Source: an uncultured Flavobacteriaceae bacterium
GTDB taxonomy: Bacteria > Bacteroidota > Bacteroidia > Flavobacteriales > Flavobacteriaceae
DNA length: 64,000 nucleotides
Reading direction: 5' to 3'
Assembly (NCBI GenBank): GCA_947493535.1
Contig: CANLRK010000002.1
Location: forward strand, 1-64,000
A model generated the notes under the pieces. That model searched no databases. It saw only the letters and a program-made list of their open reading frames with translations, and was not told the origin of the DNA. Position 1 is the stretch's first letter. Every line of letters begins with the position of its first letter. The position numbers and the translations under genes were made by a program. Of this stretch, positions 51,892 through 61,368 are shown piece after piece.

Positions 51892-53352
51892 ATGAACGAA
51901 GAAATAAGAGAATTAGAACCAAAAGTTTTATGGAATAAATTTGCCGATTTAAATGCCGTGCCACGACCGTCAAAAAAAGAAGAGCGTGTAATTGCTTTCA
52001 TGAAGAAATTTGGTGAAGATTTAGGTTTAGAAACTGTTGTTGATACTGTTGGTAATGTGATTATTAAAAAGCCAGCAACACCAGGTATGGAAAATAGAAA
52101 GAAGCTGGTACTGCAGTCACACCTTGATATGGTGCATCAAAAAAATGCCGATACCGATTTTGATTTTGATAATCAAGGAATAGAAATGTATGTGGATGGT
52201 GATTGGGTACGGGCAAAAGGAACTACTCTAGGGGCAGATAACGGATTGGGAGTTGCTACAATTATGGCGGTTTTAGAATCGGACACCATTCAACACCCAG
52301 CAATAGAAGCCTTATTTACGATTGATGAGGAAACAGGTATGACCGGGGCAATGGGGTTAAAAGGTGGTTTGCTTGAAGGCGATATTCTTTTAAATTTAGA
52401 TACAGAAGAGGATGATGAAATAGGTGTAGGCTGTGCAGGTGGAATTGACATAACAGCTGCTAAAACGTATAAAGAAGAAGTAGTTCCGGTAAATACAACA
52501 GCATATACTATAACGGTTAAGGGTTTAAATGGCGGACACTCCGGAATGGATATTATAAAAGGATTGGGTAATGCCAATGTGTTCATGAATCGTTTATTGT
52601 ATAAAGGCTATGAAAAATATGGTTTAAGAGTAGCTTCAATACAAGGAGGTAGTTTACGTAATGCTATACCAAGAGAGAGTTTTGCTATTGTTGTGGTTGA
52701 AGAAGCATCTGCAAACACTTTTGAACTAGAGTTGGCAGAAGAAATAGCAAACATTAAAGCCGAATATGTAAATTTAGAGGCTGATTTAGAAATAGAAATA
52801 ACACCTACAAATTTGCCAGAAATGGTAATGGAAATTGGCGCTCAAGAAACCGCTATTAAAGCAATATACGCAGCCTTAAATGGAGTGCATAGAATGAGCC
52901 CAGAAATTGATGGTTTGGTAGAAACGTCAAATAATATAGCTAAAGTTGTTGTAGCAAATGGAGAAGCCTCTGTGATGTGTTTAACACGTTCATCGGTAGA
53001 TTCAAACAAAATGGATTTAGCTAATAAACTGACCTCTTGTTTTGAATTAGGTGGTTTTGAGGTTGAGTTATCTGGTTCTTATCCTGGATGGACTCCAAAT
53101 ATGAATTCATCAATTGTTAAGTTAACATCAGAATTGTACAAAAAAATAAATGGAGAAGAGGCTCATGTAGCAGCTTGTCATGCAGGTTTGGAATGTGGTA
53201 TTTTGGGGACGCATTACCCTGAAATGGAAATGGTTTCTTTTGGTCCTACCATAAAAGGAGCACACTCGCCAGATGAACGTGCAAGTATATCTTCAGCTAA
53301 AAAATATTGGCACTTTTTTTTAGAGGTTTTAAAAGAAACACCAGTAAAGTAA
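51892..53352 (+). CDS. pepD: aminoacyl-histidine dipeptidase PepD
   Basis: A 486-residue M20 metallopeptidase (carnosinase-like) that cleaves dipeptides such as Xaa-His in the cytoplasm. Zinc-site segments: LQSHLDMVHQK, GTTLGADNGLGVA, FTIDEETGMTGA and LNLDTEEDDEIGVGCAGG; the lid domain spans about 205-380 (GLNGGHSGMDI), and the last ligand is in FGPTIKGAHSPDE. A TATCTTTG element (51862-51869) is 22 nt before the ATG. It ends at a very long perfect hairpin terminator. Confidence 0.94.
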   Translation: MNEEIRELEPKVLWNKFADLNAVPRPSKKEERVIAFMKKFGEDLGLETVVDTVGNVIIKKPATPGMENRKKLVLQSHLDMVHQKNADTDFDFDNQGIEMYVDGDWVRAKGTTLGADNGLGVATIMAVLESDTIQHPAIEALFTIDEETGMTGAMGLKGGLLEGDILLNLDTEEDDEIGVGCAGGIDITAAKTYKEEVVPVNTTAYTITVKGLNGGHSGMDIIKGLGNANVFMNRLLYKGYEKYGLRVASIQGGSLRNAIPRESFAIVVVEEASANTFELELAEEIANIKAEYVNLEADLEIEITPTNLPEMVMEIGAQETAIKAIYAALNGVHRMSPEIDGLVETSNNIAKVVVANGEASVMCLTRSSVDSNKMDLANKLTSCFELGGFEVELSGSYPGWTPNMNSSIVKLTSELYKKINGEEAHVAACHAGLECGILGTHYPEMEMVSFGPTIKGAHSPDERASISSAKKYWHFFLEVLKETPVK

Positions 53353-53362
53353 GTTTTAGTTT

Positions 53363-53413
53363 ATTACAAATACAAAAAGTCACTCTATTAGAGTGACTTT
53401 TTGTATTTGTAAT
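53363..53413. terminator. 24-bp perfect inverted repeat, bidirectional terminator
   Basis: attacaaatacaaaaagtca and the next four bases (53363-53386) pair perfectly with 53390-53413 across a 3-nt loop. Internal A5/T5 tracts flank the GC-richer tip (cactct / agagtg). It separates convergent pepD and the isomerase fusion gene. Confidence 0.9.
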
Positions 53414-53426
53414 ATTGTGTATGGAG

Positions 53427-54509
53427 TTATTCAGCTTTTTCTGCAGCTGGTACAATTTCTAATTGAAAAACTAAATCAGCATTAGGTGGTATTGGTCCAC
53501 CACCTCTTTCACCATACCCTAAGTGTGATGGGATGTATACCAATGCTTTATCGCCAGGAGCCATATCTAATAAGCCATCTCTAAACCCTTGAATTAAGCG
53601 TGCTGCTGGACTGTAATCCATAGGTATCGGGTTATATCCTCCACCATCTTCTCTTCTAAAATCAAACGCTTCATTTTTAGAGGAAACCTCCTTTATGTTT
53701 GAGTCAAATAAAGTACCATCAGCTAAATATCCGGCGTAGTTAACTAGAACTTTACTACCTACTTCTGGTTTTGCATTTTCTGTTTTAGTAAGGTAAGCTA
53801 TTTGTGCTCCAGAGGTTAAAGTTTCAGCAGTAGACTTGTATTTGTCAAACAGAGCTACGTTTTCTTTTTTAATTAGCGCTAATTTAGCATCTCTTTCTTC
53901 TTGAGCTTTTTTCTCTACAGCGAAATGCTCTTCGAAAATTTTAGCGGCATCAAACTTTTTAGCAGTCTTTCCTTTTCTAATGATTTTTATGGTTTTAATA
54001 GTGTCATTTTGAACAATAGAGTCTACTACTTCTTGCCCTTTTACAACATGTCCAAAAACAGTATGCTTTCCGTCTAACCATGGAGTAGCTTTATGTGTAA
54101 TAAAAAATTGACTCCCATTTGTTTTAGGTCCGGAGTTAGCCATAGATAAAATACCTGCTTTATCATGTTTTAAACTATCGTCAAATTCATCTTTAAATTT
54201 ATAGCCAGGGTCTCCAGTACCAGTACCTAAAGGACAACCACCTTGTATCATGAAGTCTGGTATAACTCTATGAAATTTTAATCCGTCGTAATATTTTTTA
54301 CCAGTAAAGTTTTCAGAAACTCTGGTGTTAACTCCTTCGGCAAGCGCTATAAAATTGGCAACAGTTACTGGAGTTTTTTCATATTCAAGGGAACATACAA
54401 TGGTTCCTTTATTGGTGGTAAATTCGGCATACATGCCATCTTCTAAATCTGGATATTGATTATTGCAGGCTGTAACTGCAAAGAATAATGATAAAAATAA
54501 TAGTTTCAT
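53427..54509 (-). CDS. cyclophilin-FKBP fusion peptidyl-prolyl isomerase lipoprotein
   Basis: 360 residues with a lipobox (FFAVTAC, Cys15). Residues about 25-190 are a cyclophilin domain ([51 protein letters not shown]). A charged linker follows (about 195-235), then an FKBP domain (about 240-357: [54 protein letters not shown]). Both active-site patterns look intact. It probably folds exported proteins at the outer membrane. It lies 15 bp after gldI, in one operon. Confidence 0.92.
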   Translation of the reverse strand: MKLLFLSLFFAVTACNNQYPDLEDGMYAEFTTNKGTIVCSLEYEKTPVTVANFIALAEGVNTRVSENFTGKKYYDGLKFHRVIPDFMIQGGCPLGTGTGDPGYKFKDEFDDSLKHDKAGILSMANSGPKTNGSQFFITHKATPWLDGKHTVFGHVVKGQEVVDSIVQNDTIKTIKIIRKGKTAKKFDAAKIFEEHFAVEKKAQEERDAKLALIKKENVALFDKYKSTAETLTSGAQIAYLTKTENAKPEVGSKVLVNYAGYLADGTLFDSNIKEVSSKNEAFDFRREDGGGYNPIPMDYSPAARLIQGFRDGLLDMAPGDKALVYIPSHLGYGERGGGPIPPNADLVFQLEIVPAAEKAE

Positions 54510-54524
54510 GGTTTTGAGTGTTAA

Positions 54525-55073
54525 TTAATCTTTTTTAGTAGTTATTTCTTTTAATAAAACGTTACAAATAATTGGTGTGTTTACTTTAATTTTATTTCCA
54601 TCGCCTCTGTAGCCGTAGGCAAGTTGAGAAGGAAAGATAAATTTAATTTCTTCATTTAGCTTTAAATATTTTAAACCTTGACGCAAGCCTTCAATTATTT
54701 CATCTTCTTGATCTATATAACAGGTTTGTTCGCCAATTTCATCACGAGTATAAATGTTATTGTTATTAATATCTGAAACAGAGTAAGTATAAACTACTTT
54801 ATCGCCAAAGTTTGGGGTGGTTGTTTGTGTACTATCTTTTTTGATGTAGGTATACCAAAACCCTTTATTAGTATTGAAATAGGTGTTAACTGAATCTTGT
54901 TTGATATAATTGGTTATCAGGTTATTTTCTGCTTCTAGGCGCTTCTTAGTACGTTCAACAGAGTTTTCAAGAAAATTTGTACCAGTTTTTACAGATATAG
55001 GTTTTCGGGCTTGAGGTTCTTTACATGAAATGCATAAAACGCAACTAATAATAAATATATATAGGTATTTCAT
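54525..55073 (-). CDS. gldI: gliding-associated FKBP-type isomerase GldI
   Basis: A 182-residue lipoprotein (lipobox VLCISC, Cys17). After a helical spacer (VERTKKRLEAENNLITNYIK) comes an FKBP domain with DKVVYTYSVSDINNN, EDEIIEGLRQGLKYLK and FPSQLAYGYRGDGNKI. GldI is needed for gliding motility and T9SS function in Flavobacterium johnsoniae. It sits between the DHH phosphoesterase gene (1-bp overlap) and the double isomerase gene. Confidence 0.87.
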   Translation of the reverse strand: MKYLYIFIISCVLCISCKEPQARKPISVKTGTNFLENSVERTKKRLEAENNLITNYIKQDSVNTYFNTNKGFWYTYIKKDSTQTTTPNFGDKVVYTYSVSDINNNNIYTRDEIGEQTCYIDQEDEIIEGLRQGLKYLKLNEEIKFIFPSQLAYGYRGDGNKIKVNTPIICNVLLKEITTKKD

Positions 55074-56086
55074 TAGCTTAATTCATTTTGATAGTTTGGT
55101 AAGATAGTAATAAATTTTTCAAGTGTATCTTTTAAAGATAACATACTAACAGCACCAGCGGCGTTAATGTGTCCTCCACCATTAAAATGAGTTCGTGCAA
55201 ATTCATTTACCGAAAAGTTTCCTTTTGATCGGAAAGACATTTTTACAATATTAGCAATATCATCTTCTTTAAATATAGCGGCAAGTTTAATGCCTTGTAA
55301 AGATAAGGCATAGTTAACTACACCTTCAGTATCTCCTTTTTGAGCGTCAAATTCTTTTAACTCTTTAGCCGATAAACTTATATATGCAGTATTTAATTCA
55401 GGAATTACTTTTAGATTATTTAATGCCTTTCCTAATAATTGTAACCTATTATATGTATTGCTATCATATACGTTTTGATGAATACGAGCATTATCAACAC
55501 CTATATCTATAAGTTTAGCAATAACTCGGTGGGTAGTACTTGTGGTAGATTTGAATCTGAACGATCCTGTATCGGTCATAATACCTGTATAGATGCAACT
55601 AGCAATATCGCTATCAATAAGATTAAAATCTCCTAAAGCATTAATAAAATGATAAACCATTTCACAGGTTGAGCAAATTGACGTATCTGAGTAAGTTACT
55701 GTAGCAAAATTATCAGGTTGTTGATGGTGATCAATCATAATAAAGCTTGCAGTAGCTTCAGTAAGCGCCTCACTCATTTCACCAGTACGGTGTAGTGAAT
55801 TATAATCTAAGCTGAAAATTAAATCTGCTTGTTGAATTAACTGATGGGCTTTATCGGTTTCAGTATCGTAACATATAATATGGTCAGTTCCTGGCATCCA
55901 TTTTAAAAAAGAAGGGAAATCATCTGGAACAACGATACTAACATTATCAATATTTTTTTTTAAATATAGATAAAGTGCTAATGAAGAACCAATAGCATCT
56001 CCATCGGGCCCTTTATGACATGTAATTACTACGTTTTGAGCCTTTTGTATAAGCGTGATAGCTTTTGTAATATCTTTTTTTTGCAT
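55073..56086 (-). CDS. DHH-family phosphoesterase, NrnA-like
   Basis: 337 residues. Metal motifs: CHKGPDGDAIGSSLA, FSLDYNSLHRTG and the DHH in MIDHHQQPDNF; the DHHA1 domain has NEFARTHFNGGGHINAAGA. This is the nanoRNase/pAp phosphatase group that degrades short oligoribonucleotides. The gene heads a three-gene minus-strand operon with gldI and the isomerase fusion, and overlaps gldI by one base. The same order is frequent in flavobacteria. Confidence 0.9.
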   Translation of the reverse strand: MQKKDITKAITLIQKAQNVVITCHKGPDGDAIGSSLALYLYLKKNIDNVSIVVPDDFPSFLKWMPGTDHIICYDTETDKAHQLIQQADLIFSLDYNSLHRTGEMSEALTEATASFIMIDHHQQPDNFATVTYSDTSICSTCEMVYHFINALGDFNLIDSDIASCIYTGIMTDTGSFRFKSTTSTTHRVIAKLIDIGVDNARIHQNVYDSNTYNRLQLLGKALNNLKVIPELNTAYISLSAKELKEFDAQKGDTEGVVNYALSLQGIKLAAIFKEDDIANIVKMSFRSKGNFSVNEFARTHFNGGGHINAAGAVSMLSLKDTLEKFITILPNYQNELS

Positions 56087-56252
56087 AATTAATGCGAATA
56101 TAGGTAATAGCTTAAAAACTTGGCACAGATTATGTATTAAAAAAAAACGATACGCGGTGCGTTTTGAGGATTTAGTAATGAAATGTTTTCATATGTTTAT
56201 TTAATTGTTAAATTCGCACCGAATTAACTGAAACCTTTAAAATAATTCAAAA

Positions 56253-57104
56253 ATGAAAAAAAATTACATTTTTAGCAGTGTTCTATTAGTACTGTTAAGT
56301 TTTACTATGACCTTTGCACAAGGAAATGGTGGTGCTTGGCCAGAAATGGTTAAAGTTGAAGGGGGAACTTTAATGTTAGGAGCAAATAAAAAAGATTTAC
56401 TAGCAGAAAAGGATGAAAAGCCAGAGCGTAAAGTGATGATTAAAGATTTTTACATGAGTAAATTCGAAGTTACTGTGTGGGAATGGAAAGAATTTACAAA
56501 CGCGAAGCGTTTAAAAATGCCAGAAAAACAAGCGTGGGGATGGAATAATGATTTCCCTATTACAAACATTACATGGGAAGAAGCTGTAGAGTATTGTAAC
56601 TGGTTAAGTGAAAAGCAAGGTTATGATAAGGCATACTCTAAAGTAGGTCCTCGTTACGTATGTGATTTTAACTCTAATGGTTACCGTTTACCTACAGAAG
56701 CAGAATGGGAATATGCAGCTCAAGGTGGAAAAAAATCTAAAGGATACCGTTATTCAGGATCTAATGAGTTAGATTTAATTTCATGGAATGTAGATAATAG
56801 TGAAGCAAGGCCACATGCTAATGGTACTAAATATGCTAATGAGTTAGGAATTTATGACTTAACTGGTAATGTTTGGGAATGGTGTTGGGATTTTTATGAC
56901 GAAAATCATTTTAAAGCTGTTAAAGCAGGTATGGTTCAAGATCCTGACGCTACAGGACCAAGAAGAGGTGAAAAGCGTATAGTAAAAGGAGGATCATGGG
57001 ATAGTAAGCCTAGCTTTTGTAGATTATCTAATAAAGTAGCTACGTTACCAGGAACTAGTTTTGAATTTTACGGTATGCGTGTTGTACAAACAAAACGTTA
57101 CTAA
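56253..57104 (+). CDS. exported SUMF1/FGE-domain protein (non-catalytic type)
   Basis: 283 residues with a signal peptide (MKKNYIFSSVLLVLLSFTMTFAQ). The rest is one SUMF1 domain: VEGGTLMLGAN, SKFEVTVWEWKEFTN, ITNITWEEAVEYCNWLSEK, YRLPTEAEWEYAAQGG, LTGNVWEWCWD and RIVKGGSWDSKPSFCRLS. The catalytic Cys pair of formylglycine-generating enzymes is reduced to one Cys, so enzyme activity is unlikely. Related domains occur in the T9SS/gliding lipoproteins GldJ and GldK, but this protein has no lipobox. A structural envelope role is inferred. Confidence 0.85.
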   Translation: MKKNYIFSSVLLVLLSFTMTFAQGNGGAWPEMVKVEGGTLMLGANKKDLLAEKDEKPERKVMIKDFYMSKFEVTVWEWKEFTNAKRLKMPEKQAWGWNNDFPITNITWEEAVEYCNWLSEKQGYDKAYSKVGPRYVCDFNSNGYRLPTEAEWEYAAQGGKKSKGYRYSGSNELDLISWNVDNSEARPHANGTKYANELGIYDLTGNVWEWCWDFYDENHFKAVKAGMVQDPDATGPRRGEKRIVKGGSWDSKPSFCRLSNKVATLPGTSFEFYGMRVVQTKRY

Positions 57105-57125
57105 GAAATAAGAAAATAAATATTT

Positions 57126-57158
57126 AAACGAGCAGTAACCCTGCTCGTTTTTTATTTC
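57126..57158 (+). terminator. terminator after SUMF1 gene
   Basis: A perfect 10-bp stem (aaacgagcag / ctgctcgttt) with a 5-nt loop, followed by tttattt, 22 bp after the stop. Confidence 0.9.
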
Positions 57159-57170
57159 AACAACTTAAAT

Positions 57171-57200
57171 TTGTGTGTATTGGTAAAATAATTACTTTTG
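57171..57200 (+). promoter_or_regulatory. ndk promoter
   Basis: TTG (57171-57173), exactly 19 bp of spacer and TACTTTTG (57193-57200), 27 nt before the ndk ATG. It is a full match to the Bacteroidota consensus. Confidence 0.75.
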
Positions 57201-57227
57201 CACAAAAATTAAAAAATAGAATGCAAT

Positions 57228-57647
57228 ATGGCAACAAATAGAACATTTACAATGATAAAACCTGATGCAGTTGAAAACGGACACATCGGGGCAATTTTAG
57301 ATAAGATTAATGCTGCAGGATTTAGAATAGTTTCATTGAAACTTACGCAAATGACTACTGCTGATGCTCAGGCTTTTTACGCTGTACATAGTGAAAGACC
57401 TTTCTTTGGAGAATTAGTTGAGTTTATGACCCGTGGACCAATTGTAGCTGCAATTTTAGAAAAAGATAATGCTGTTGAAGATTTTAGAACTTTAATAGGT
57501 GCTACTAATCCTGCTGAAGCTGCTGAAGGTACAATTAGAAAATTATATGCAACTTCTATAGGAGAAAACGCAGTACACGGATCTGATAGTGATGAAAATG
57601 CTGCTATTGAAGGAGCTTTTCACTTTGCAGGAAGAGAAATGTTTTAA
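57228..57647 (+). CDS. ndk: nucleoside diphosphate kinase
   Basis: 139 residues, the usual subunit size. [18 protein letters not shown], the catalytic His117 in [12 protein letters not shown], and the [18 protein letters not shown] loop are all present. It moves the terminal phosphate between nucleoside triphosphates and diphosphates in the cytoplasm. It is a one-gene unit: its own consensus promoter upstream and a 16-bp-stem terminator downstream. Confidence 0.97.
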   Translation: MATNRTFTMIKPDAVENGHIGAILDKINAAGFRIVSLKLTQMTTADAQAFYAVHSERPFFGELVEFMTRGPIVAAILEKDNAVEDFRTLIGATNPAEAAEGTIRKLYATSIGENAVHGSDSDENAAIEGAFHFAGREMF

Positions 57648-57664
57648 GAAGAAAAACTGTTCAT

Positions 57665-57700
57665 AAAAAAAATCCTAAAGCTAGCTTTAGGATTTTTTTT
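57665..57700. terminator. bidirectional terminator between ndk and DUF721 gene
   Basis: A perfect 16-bp stem (aaaaaaaatcctaaag / ctttaggatttttttt) with a ctag loop, A-rich left and T-rich right. It overlaps the stop codon of the minus-strand DUF721 gene by a few bases. Confidence 0.92.
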
Positions 57701-57995
57701 ATGCTAAAATTAGTTCTTTAATAACTTCTTTCCTTAAGTATTCGTTAATGTTTGTAATAATTTTAGATTTCCCGTAGCTTAACTCTTCCCGTAAAGGAGC
57801 AGAACTTAATCTAACTATTAACGTGCTGTTTTTGAGTTGTACATCATTGGTGTATGCTTCTATAGATTTACCCATTACTGCATACCACGCGTTTTTGGCG
57901 TCAATTTTCTCTAAACCTTTATCTAAATTATTTTCTTTTATAAAACCTTTTAAAGCTTGTTCTAAGCTCATGTTTTCATTGTTTCTTTTCGCCAT
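57699..57995 (-). CDS. DUF721 (DciA-like) protein
   Basis: 98 residues: LEQALKGFIKENNLDKGLEK, AWYAVMGKSIEAYTNDVQL, STLIVRLSSAPLREELSYGK and IITNINEYL match DUF721, whose founding members act as helicase-loading DciA or are encoded beside recF and gyrB. Here it is the last gene of a recF - lipocalin-like - DUF721 operon, with gaps of 10 and 5 bp, consistent with a DNA replication or repair role. Confidence 0.9.
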   Translation of the reverse strand: MAKRNNENMSLEQALKGFIKENNLDKGLEKIDAKNAWYAVMGKSIEAYTNDVQLKNSTLIVRLSSAPLREELSYGKSKIITNINEYLRKEVIKELILA

Positions 57996-58000
57996 GATAA

Positions 58001-58414
58001 TTAAAGGTTAAATTTTTGGTGTTTTTTGTAATAAAATCGAGCTCCATTTTCGTTTTCTAATACAAGTTCTTTAGTGGTAAGTTTTATAATAACATCATGC
58101 CAGCTAGCTAAGGAAGTTGAGGTTTGAATTACAAATTGTTCGTCTATTTTATTTATACGAATAGAGTCTTTAATATTATTAGTTTTGTATTTGCCACTAA
58201 AATCAGGGGTGGTTTTTTTTCGATAACCAATATTATTTTTATCAATAAAATAAAAATCAACTGTGGCGTTTATACCGTATTGTGTTGTTTTGTTTTTTAC
58301 AGAAACAACTTTTTCTATTTCCCAATAACCATTTAATAATTGTAAATCTTGTTCGGTAATCGTGTTTGAGCAATTTAGAAATAGTAGAAATATAAAGTAT
58401 AAAGCGTATTTCAT
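58001..58414 (-). CDS. lipocalin-like lipoprotein
   Basis: 137 residues with a short lipobox (FIFLLFLNC, Cys about 15). The LNGYWEIEKVVSVKN opening, the beta-rich repeats and the ELVLENENGARFYYKKH end are typical of the small lipocalin-like family of flavobacteria. Probable periplasmic or outer-membrane lipoprotein of unknown ligand. Co-transcribed with recF (10-bp gap) and the DUF721 gene (5-bp gap). Confidence 0.75.
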   Translation of the reverse strand: MKYALYFIFLLFLNCSNTITEQDLQLLNGYWEIEKVVSVKNKTTQYGINATVDFYFIDKNNIGYRKKTTPDFSGKYKTNNIKDSIRINKIDEQFVIQTSTSLASWHDVIIKLTTKELVLENENGARFYYKKHQKFNL

Positions 58415-58424
58415 AAATATAAAT

Positions 58425-59504
58425 TTATAGTTTAAAGAGCTGGTACTCTTTGTTGGTTTTTTTTATGATATTCTCTGTTCTTTCTGCATGAGTGTCAGAA
58501 ATAAATATTTGTCCAAAATTATTAGTGTTTACTAATGCAATAAGTTGGCTTACTCTATTTTCGTCTAATTTATCAAAAATATCATCTAATAAAAGTAATG
58601 GTTTTATACCGGCTTGTTCTTTTAGAAAATCAAACTGAGCTAGTTTTAACGCAATTAAAAAAGATTTTTGCTGGCCTTGACTTCCGAACTTTTTTATAGG
58701 ATGATTTGAAATTCCAAAAACTAAATCATCTTTATGTGTACCAACAGAGGTGTATTGCAATACCCTATCTTTCTCTGTGTGTTCCTGCAATAATCCGGTA
58801 AAGTCTTTAGAATGTAATTGGCTTTTATAACGCAAGGTTACTACTTCATTATTATTACTTAATTCTTGATGTTTGGCTAAAAATATCGGGGTAAATTTTT
58901 CAACAAACTCGGCACGAGTATTAAAAATTGATTGCCCAAATTCAGAAAGTTGTTCATTATAAACCGCTAGCGTGTCTGTATTAAAGGTGTTATTGGAAGC
59001 AAAGTATTTCAGTAAAGAGTTTCGTTGTGATAAGGTTTTATTGTATTTGATAAGTGTGTTAAGGTAGTTTTTGTCGGCTTGCGATATAATACTATCTAAA
59101 AACTTTCGTCTAGTTTCACTTCCTTCACTAATTAAATCTCTATCTGCCGGAGATATAATAACCAACGGTATAAAACCAACATGATCAGAAAAGCGCTCAT
59201 AAGCCTTGCCGTTTCGTTTAATTAATTTTTTTTGGTTCTTTTTTAAGCTAATAATGATTTTTTCATTGCGCTCATTTTTCACATACTGCCCATCAATCAC
59301 AAAAAAATCAGCATTGTGATTAATGTTTTGTGAGGCAATAGGGTTAAAATAACTTTTACCATAAGATAAATGGTATATAGCATCTAAAACATTAGTTTTT
59401 CCTACACCGTTATTACCCACAAAGCAATTTATCTTAGGATTAAAATCAAAAGAAACGGAGTTGAAATTCTTATAATTTACTAATGAAATATGCTGTAATA
59501 TCAT
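58425..59504 (-). CDS. recF: DNA recombination/repair ATPase RecF
   Basis: A 359-residue SMC-like ATPase. The N-terminal [14 protein letters not shown] and Walker [18 protein letters not shown], the [16 protein letters not shown] segment, the signature [18 protein letters not shown] and Walker [16 protein letters not shown] are all present. It loads RecA at single-strand gaps with RecO and RecR. It heads the minus-strand operon with the lipocalin-like and DUF721 genes. Confidence 0.95.
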   Translation of the reverse strand: MILQHISLVNYKNFNSVSFDFNPKINCFVGNNGVGKTNVLDAIYHLSYGKSYFNPIASQNINHNADFFVIDGQYVKNERNEKIIISLKKNQKKLIKRNGKAYERFSDHVGFIPLVIISPADRDLISEGSETRRKFLDSIISQADKNYLNTLIKYNKTLSQRNSLLKYFASNNTFNTDTLAVYNEQLSEFGQSIFNTRAEFVEKFTPIFLAKHQELSNNNEVVTLRYKSQLHSKDFTGLLQEHTEKDRVLQYTSVGTHKDDLVFGISNHPIKKFGSQGQQKSFLIALKLAQFDFLKEQAGIKPLLLLDDIFDKLDENRVSQLIALVNTNNFGQIFISDTHAERTENIIKKTNKEYQLFKL

Positions 59505-59625
59505 GAGGCTAATTAGCTACAATAGTTGAATAAATAAGCGGTCTGCAAATTATTGAAAATTATCAAAACATTAGTGTTAATATTTAAAGAAAAATTATAT
59601 TTTTGCTCGACATATAATATAGATT

Positions 59626-60426
59626 ATGGCTACATATAAGAAAAGAGGATACAGAAAACCGAAAGAAAAGGTTGAAGAAGTTATAAATGACGATTTAAAT
59701 AATGAAGTAGAAGGTTATGTTGAAGGTGAAAGTACTACAGAAGAAGTATTTAACACCTTAGATGATACTGCAAATAAAGCTGAAGAATGGGTTGCGGATA
59801 ATCAAAAGTATATTTTTGGTGTGGTAGGAGCTATAGCTTTAGGTGTTTTATTGTATATGGCTTATGGTAAATTTATTCAAGAGCCTAACGAAGCTGAAGC
59901 ATCAAACGAAGCTTATAAAGCACAAACATACTTTACTCAAGCTGTAGATGCAACAGGAACAGCAAAAGATTCACTATTTAATTTAGCCTTAAACGGAGGA
60001 GAAGGTAAATTAGGGTTATTAGATATTATTGAAGATTATAGTGGAACAAAAGCTGCTAATTTGGCAAATTACACGGCTGGTATGGCGTATTTAAATATGA
60101 ATGACTATCAAAACGCGGTAACATACTTAGATAAATTTTCAGCAAATGATGAAATTTTAGCTGCCAATGCCAAAGGCGGTGTAGCAGATGCTTTTGTACA
60201 ATTGAATCAATTAGAAGATGCTTTAACATATTATGAAAAAGCATTGGCGCTAACTACTAACGAGTATACTACACCTAAATTTTTATATAAAGCAGCAGTT
60301 GTGGCTTTAGATTTAGGTAAAAATGATGTAGCTGCAAAGTATTTAACACGTATTAAAGATGAGTTTCCTAGTGCATTAGAAGCCGGTAAGGTTGATGCTT
60401 TATTAGGAAAAGCACAAGCAAAATAA
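59626..60426 (+). CDS. single-pass membrane TPR protein (YfgM-like)
   Basis: 266 residues. The first 60 are charged ([17 protein letters not shown]) and face the cytoplasm. One membrane segment (about 65-82, [20 protein letters not shown]) follows, then a periplasmic TPR domain ([36 protein letters not shown]). The architecture is that of YfgM, a Sec-translocon partner in E. coli. TATTTTTG (59598-59605) is 20 nt before the ATG. ribH begins one base after its stop, so both are on one transcript. Confidence 0.85.
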   Translation: MATYKKRGYRKPKEKVEEVINDDLNNEVEGYVEGESTTEEVFNTLDDTANKAEEWVADNQKYIFGVVGAIALGVLLYMAYGKFIQEPNEAEASNEAYKAQTYFTQAVDATGTAKDSLFNLALNGGEGKLGLLDIIEDYSGTKAANLANYTAGMAYLNMNDYQNAVTYLDKFSANDEILAANAKGGVADAFVQLNQLEDALTYYEKALALTTNEYTTPKFLYKAAVVALDLGKNDVAAKYLTRIKDEFPSALEAGKVDALLGKAQAK

Positions 60427-60427
60427 T

Positions 60428-60913
60428 ATGGCAACAATACATAAAAATTTATCTACTTACGATAAAAACACAATCCCAAATGCGAAAGACTTTCGATTTG
60501 GGATTGTTGTTTCTGAGTGGAACGCTAATATTACTGAAGGTTTAAAAGAAGGAGCAATCTCAACATTGTTAGAAAACGGTGTAACCGATGAGAATATTGT
60601 GGTTTGGGATGTTCCAGGTACTTTTGAGCTTCCGTTTGGGAGTAAACACATGATAAAAACACAGCAAGTAGATGCTGTAATTGCTATAGGAAGTGTTATT
60701 CAAGGAGAAACAAAACATTTTGATTTTGTGTGTAGTGGGACAACACAAGGAATAATGGACTTGAATATACAACAGGATGTGCCTGTAATATTTTGTGTGC
60801 TTACCGATAATACACTGCAACAAGCTATAGATAGGTCGGGAGGGAAGCATGGAAATAAAGGAACAGAAGCTGCAGTAGCAGCTATAAAAATGGCAGTTTT
60901 AAGTAAATATTAA
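60428..60913 (+). CDS. ribH: 6,7-dimethyl-8-ribityllumazine synthase
   Basis: A 161-residue enzyme of riboflavin synthesis that condenses the pyrimidine with dihydroxybutanone phosphate. Visible: [45 protein letters not shown] with the catalytic His, [20 protein letters not shown] and [14 protein letters not shown]. It starts one base after the TPR gene and is followed by a terminator at 60936-60976. No other rib genes are nearby. Confidence 0.96.
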   Translation: MATIHKNLSTYDKNTIPNAKDFRFGIVVSEWNANITEGLKEGAISTLLENGVTDENIVVWDVPGTFELPFGSKHMIKTQQVDAVIAIGSVIQGETKHFDFVCSGTTQGIMDLNIQQDVPVIFCVLTDNTLQQAIDRSGGKHGNKGTEAAVAAIKMAVLSKY

Positions 60914-60935
60914 TTTTAGTGCAATTAAAGAAACA

Positions 60936-60982
60936 ATAGTAAAGTCAGTTATTTGTGTAATAGCTGACTTTACTATTTTTGT
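60936..60982 (+). terminator. terminator after ribH
   Basis: A 13-bp stem (atagtaaagtcag / ctgactttactat) with a loop of about 15 nt, followed by T-rich sequence, 23 bp after the stop. Confidence 0.85.
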
Positions 60983-61071
60983 AGCGTACTGTTAACAAAA
61001 ATTAGCAGTTATCCTACCTGCTTTCTGCTGTAAAATGATTATTTTTGAGGAGAATACATAAGTGGTTATTT

Positions 61072-61368
61072 ATGAGACTTCCAACACTTTTCAAACAACA
61101 TAAAAATAAAACATTTGGTTTTAAGCCTCGTTATTATGACGAGCGTAAAGAACGTTTGGAACAATTGTACGAAAAACATCATGGTACTAAAGAAGCTACT
61201 TCAATAAAAGGAAGTTTTAAAAAAAGAGCTTCTTTTAGAGATGATTGGAAATCGGTAAGTAAAACAACTGAGCAAAAACAATCGCAAAAAAGGTTGCTTG
61301 TAATTTTGGCCTTACTTATTGTAATCACAATTCTTATTTTAGATAAATATAATATCAAGCTTTTTTAA
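61072..61368 (+). CDS. small basic single-pass membrane protein
   Basis: 98 residues from ATG 61072; the frame extends nine codons upstream only to a TTG within a promoter element (TATTTTTG, 61040-61047). The N-terminal part is basic (FGFKPRYYDERKERLEQLY), the middle contains SFKKRASFRDDWKSV and the C-terminus is a single membrane helix (LLVILALLIVITILILD). Homologs that I recall in flavobacteria lie between ribH and mutL and are sometimes labelled riboflavin synthase subunit beta; the sequence does not support that. Overlaps mutL by one base (TAATG). Confidence 0.72.
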   Translation: MRLPTLFKQHKNKTFGFKPRYYDERKERLEQLYEKHHGTKEATSIKGSFKKRASFRDDWKSVSKTTEQKQSQKRLLVILALLIVITILILDKYNIKLF

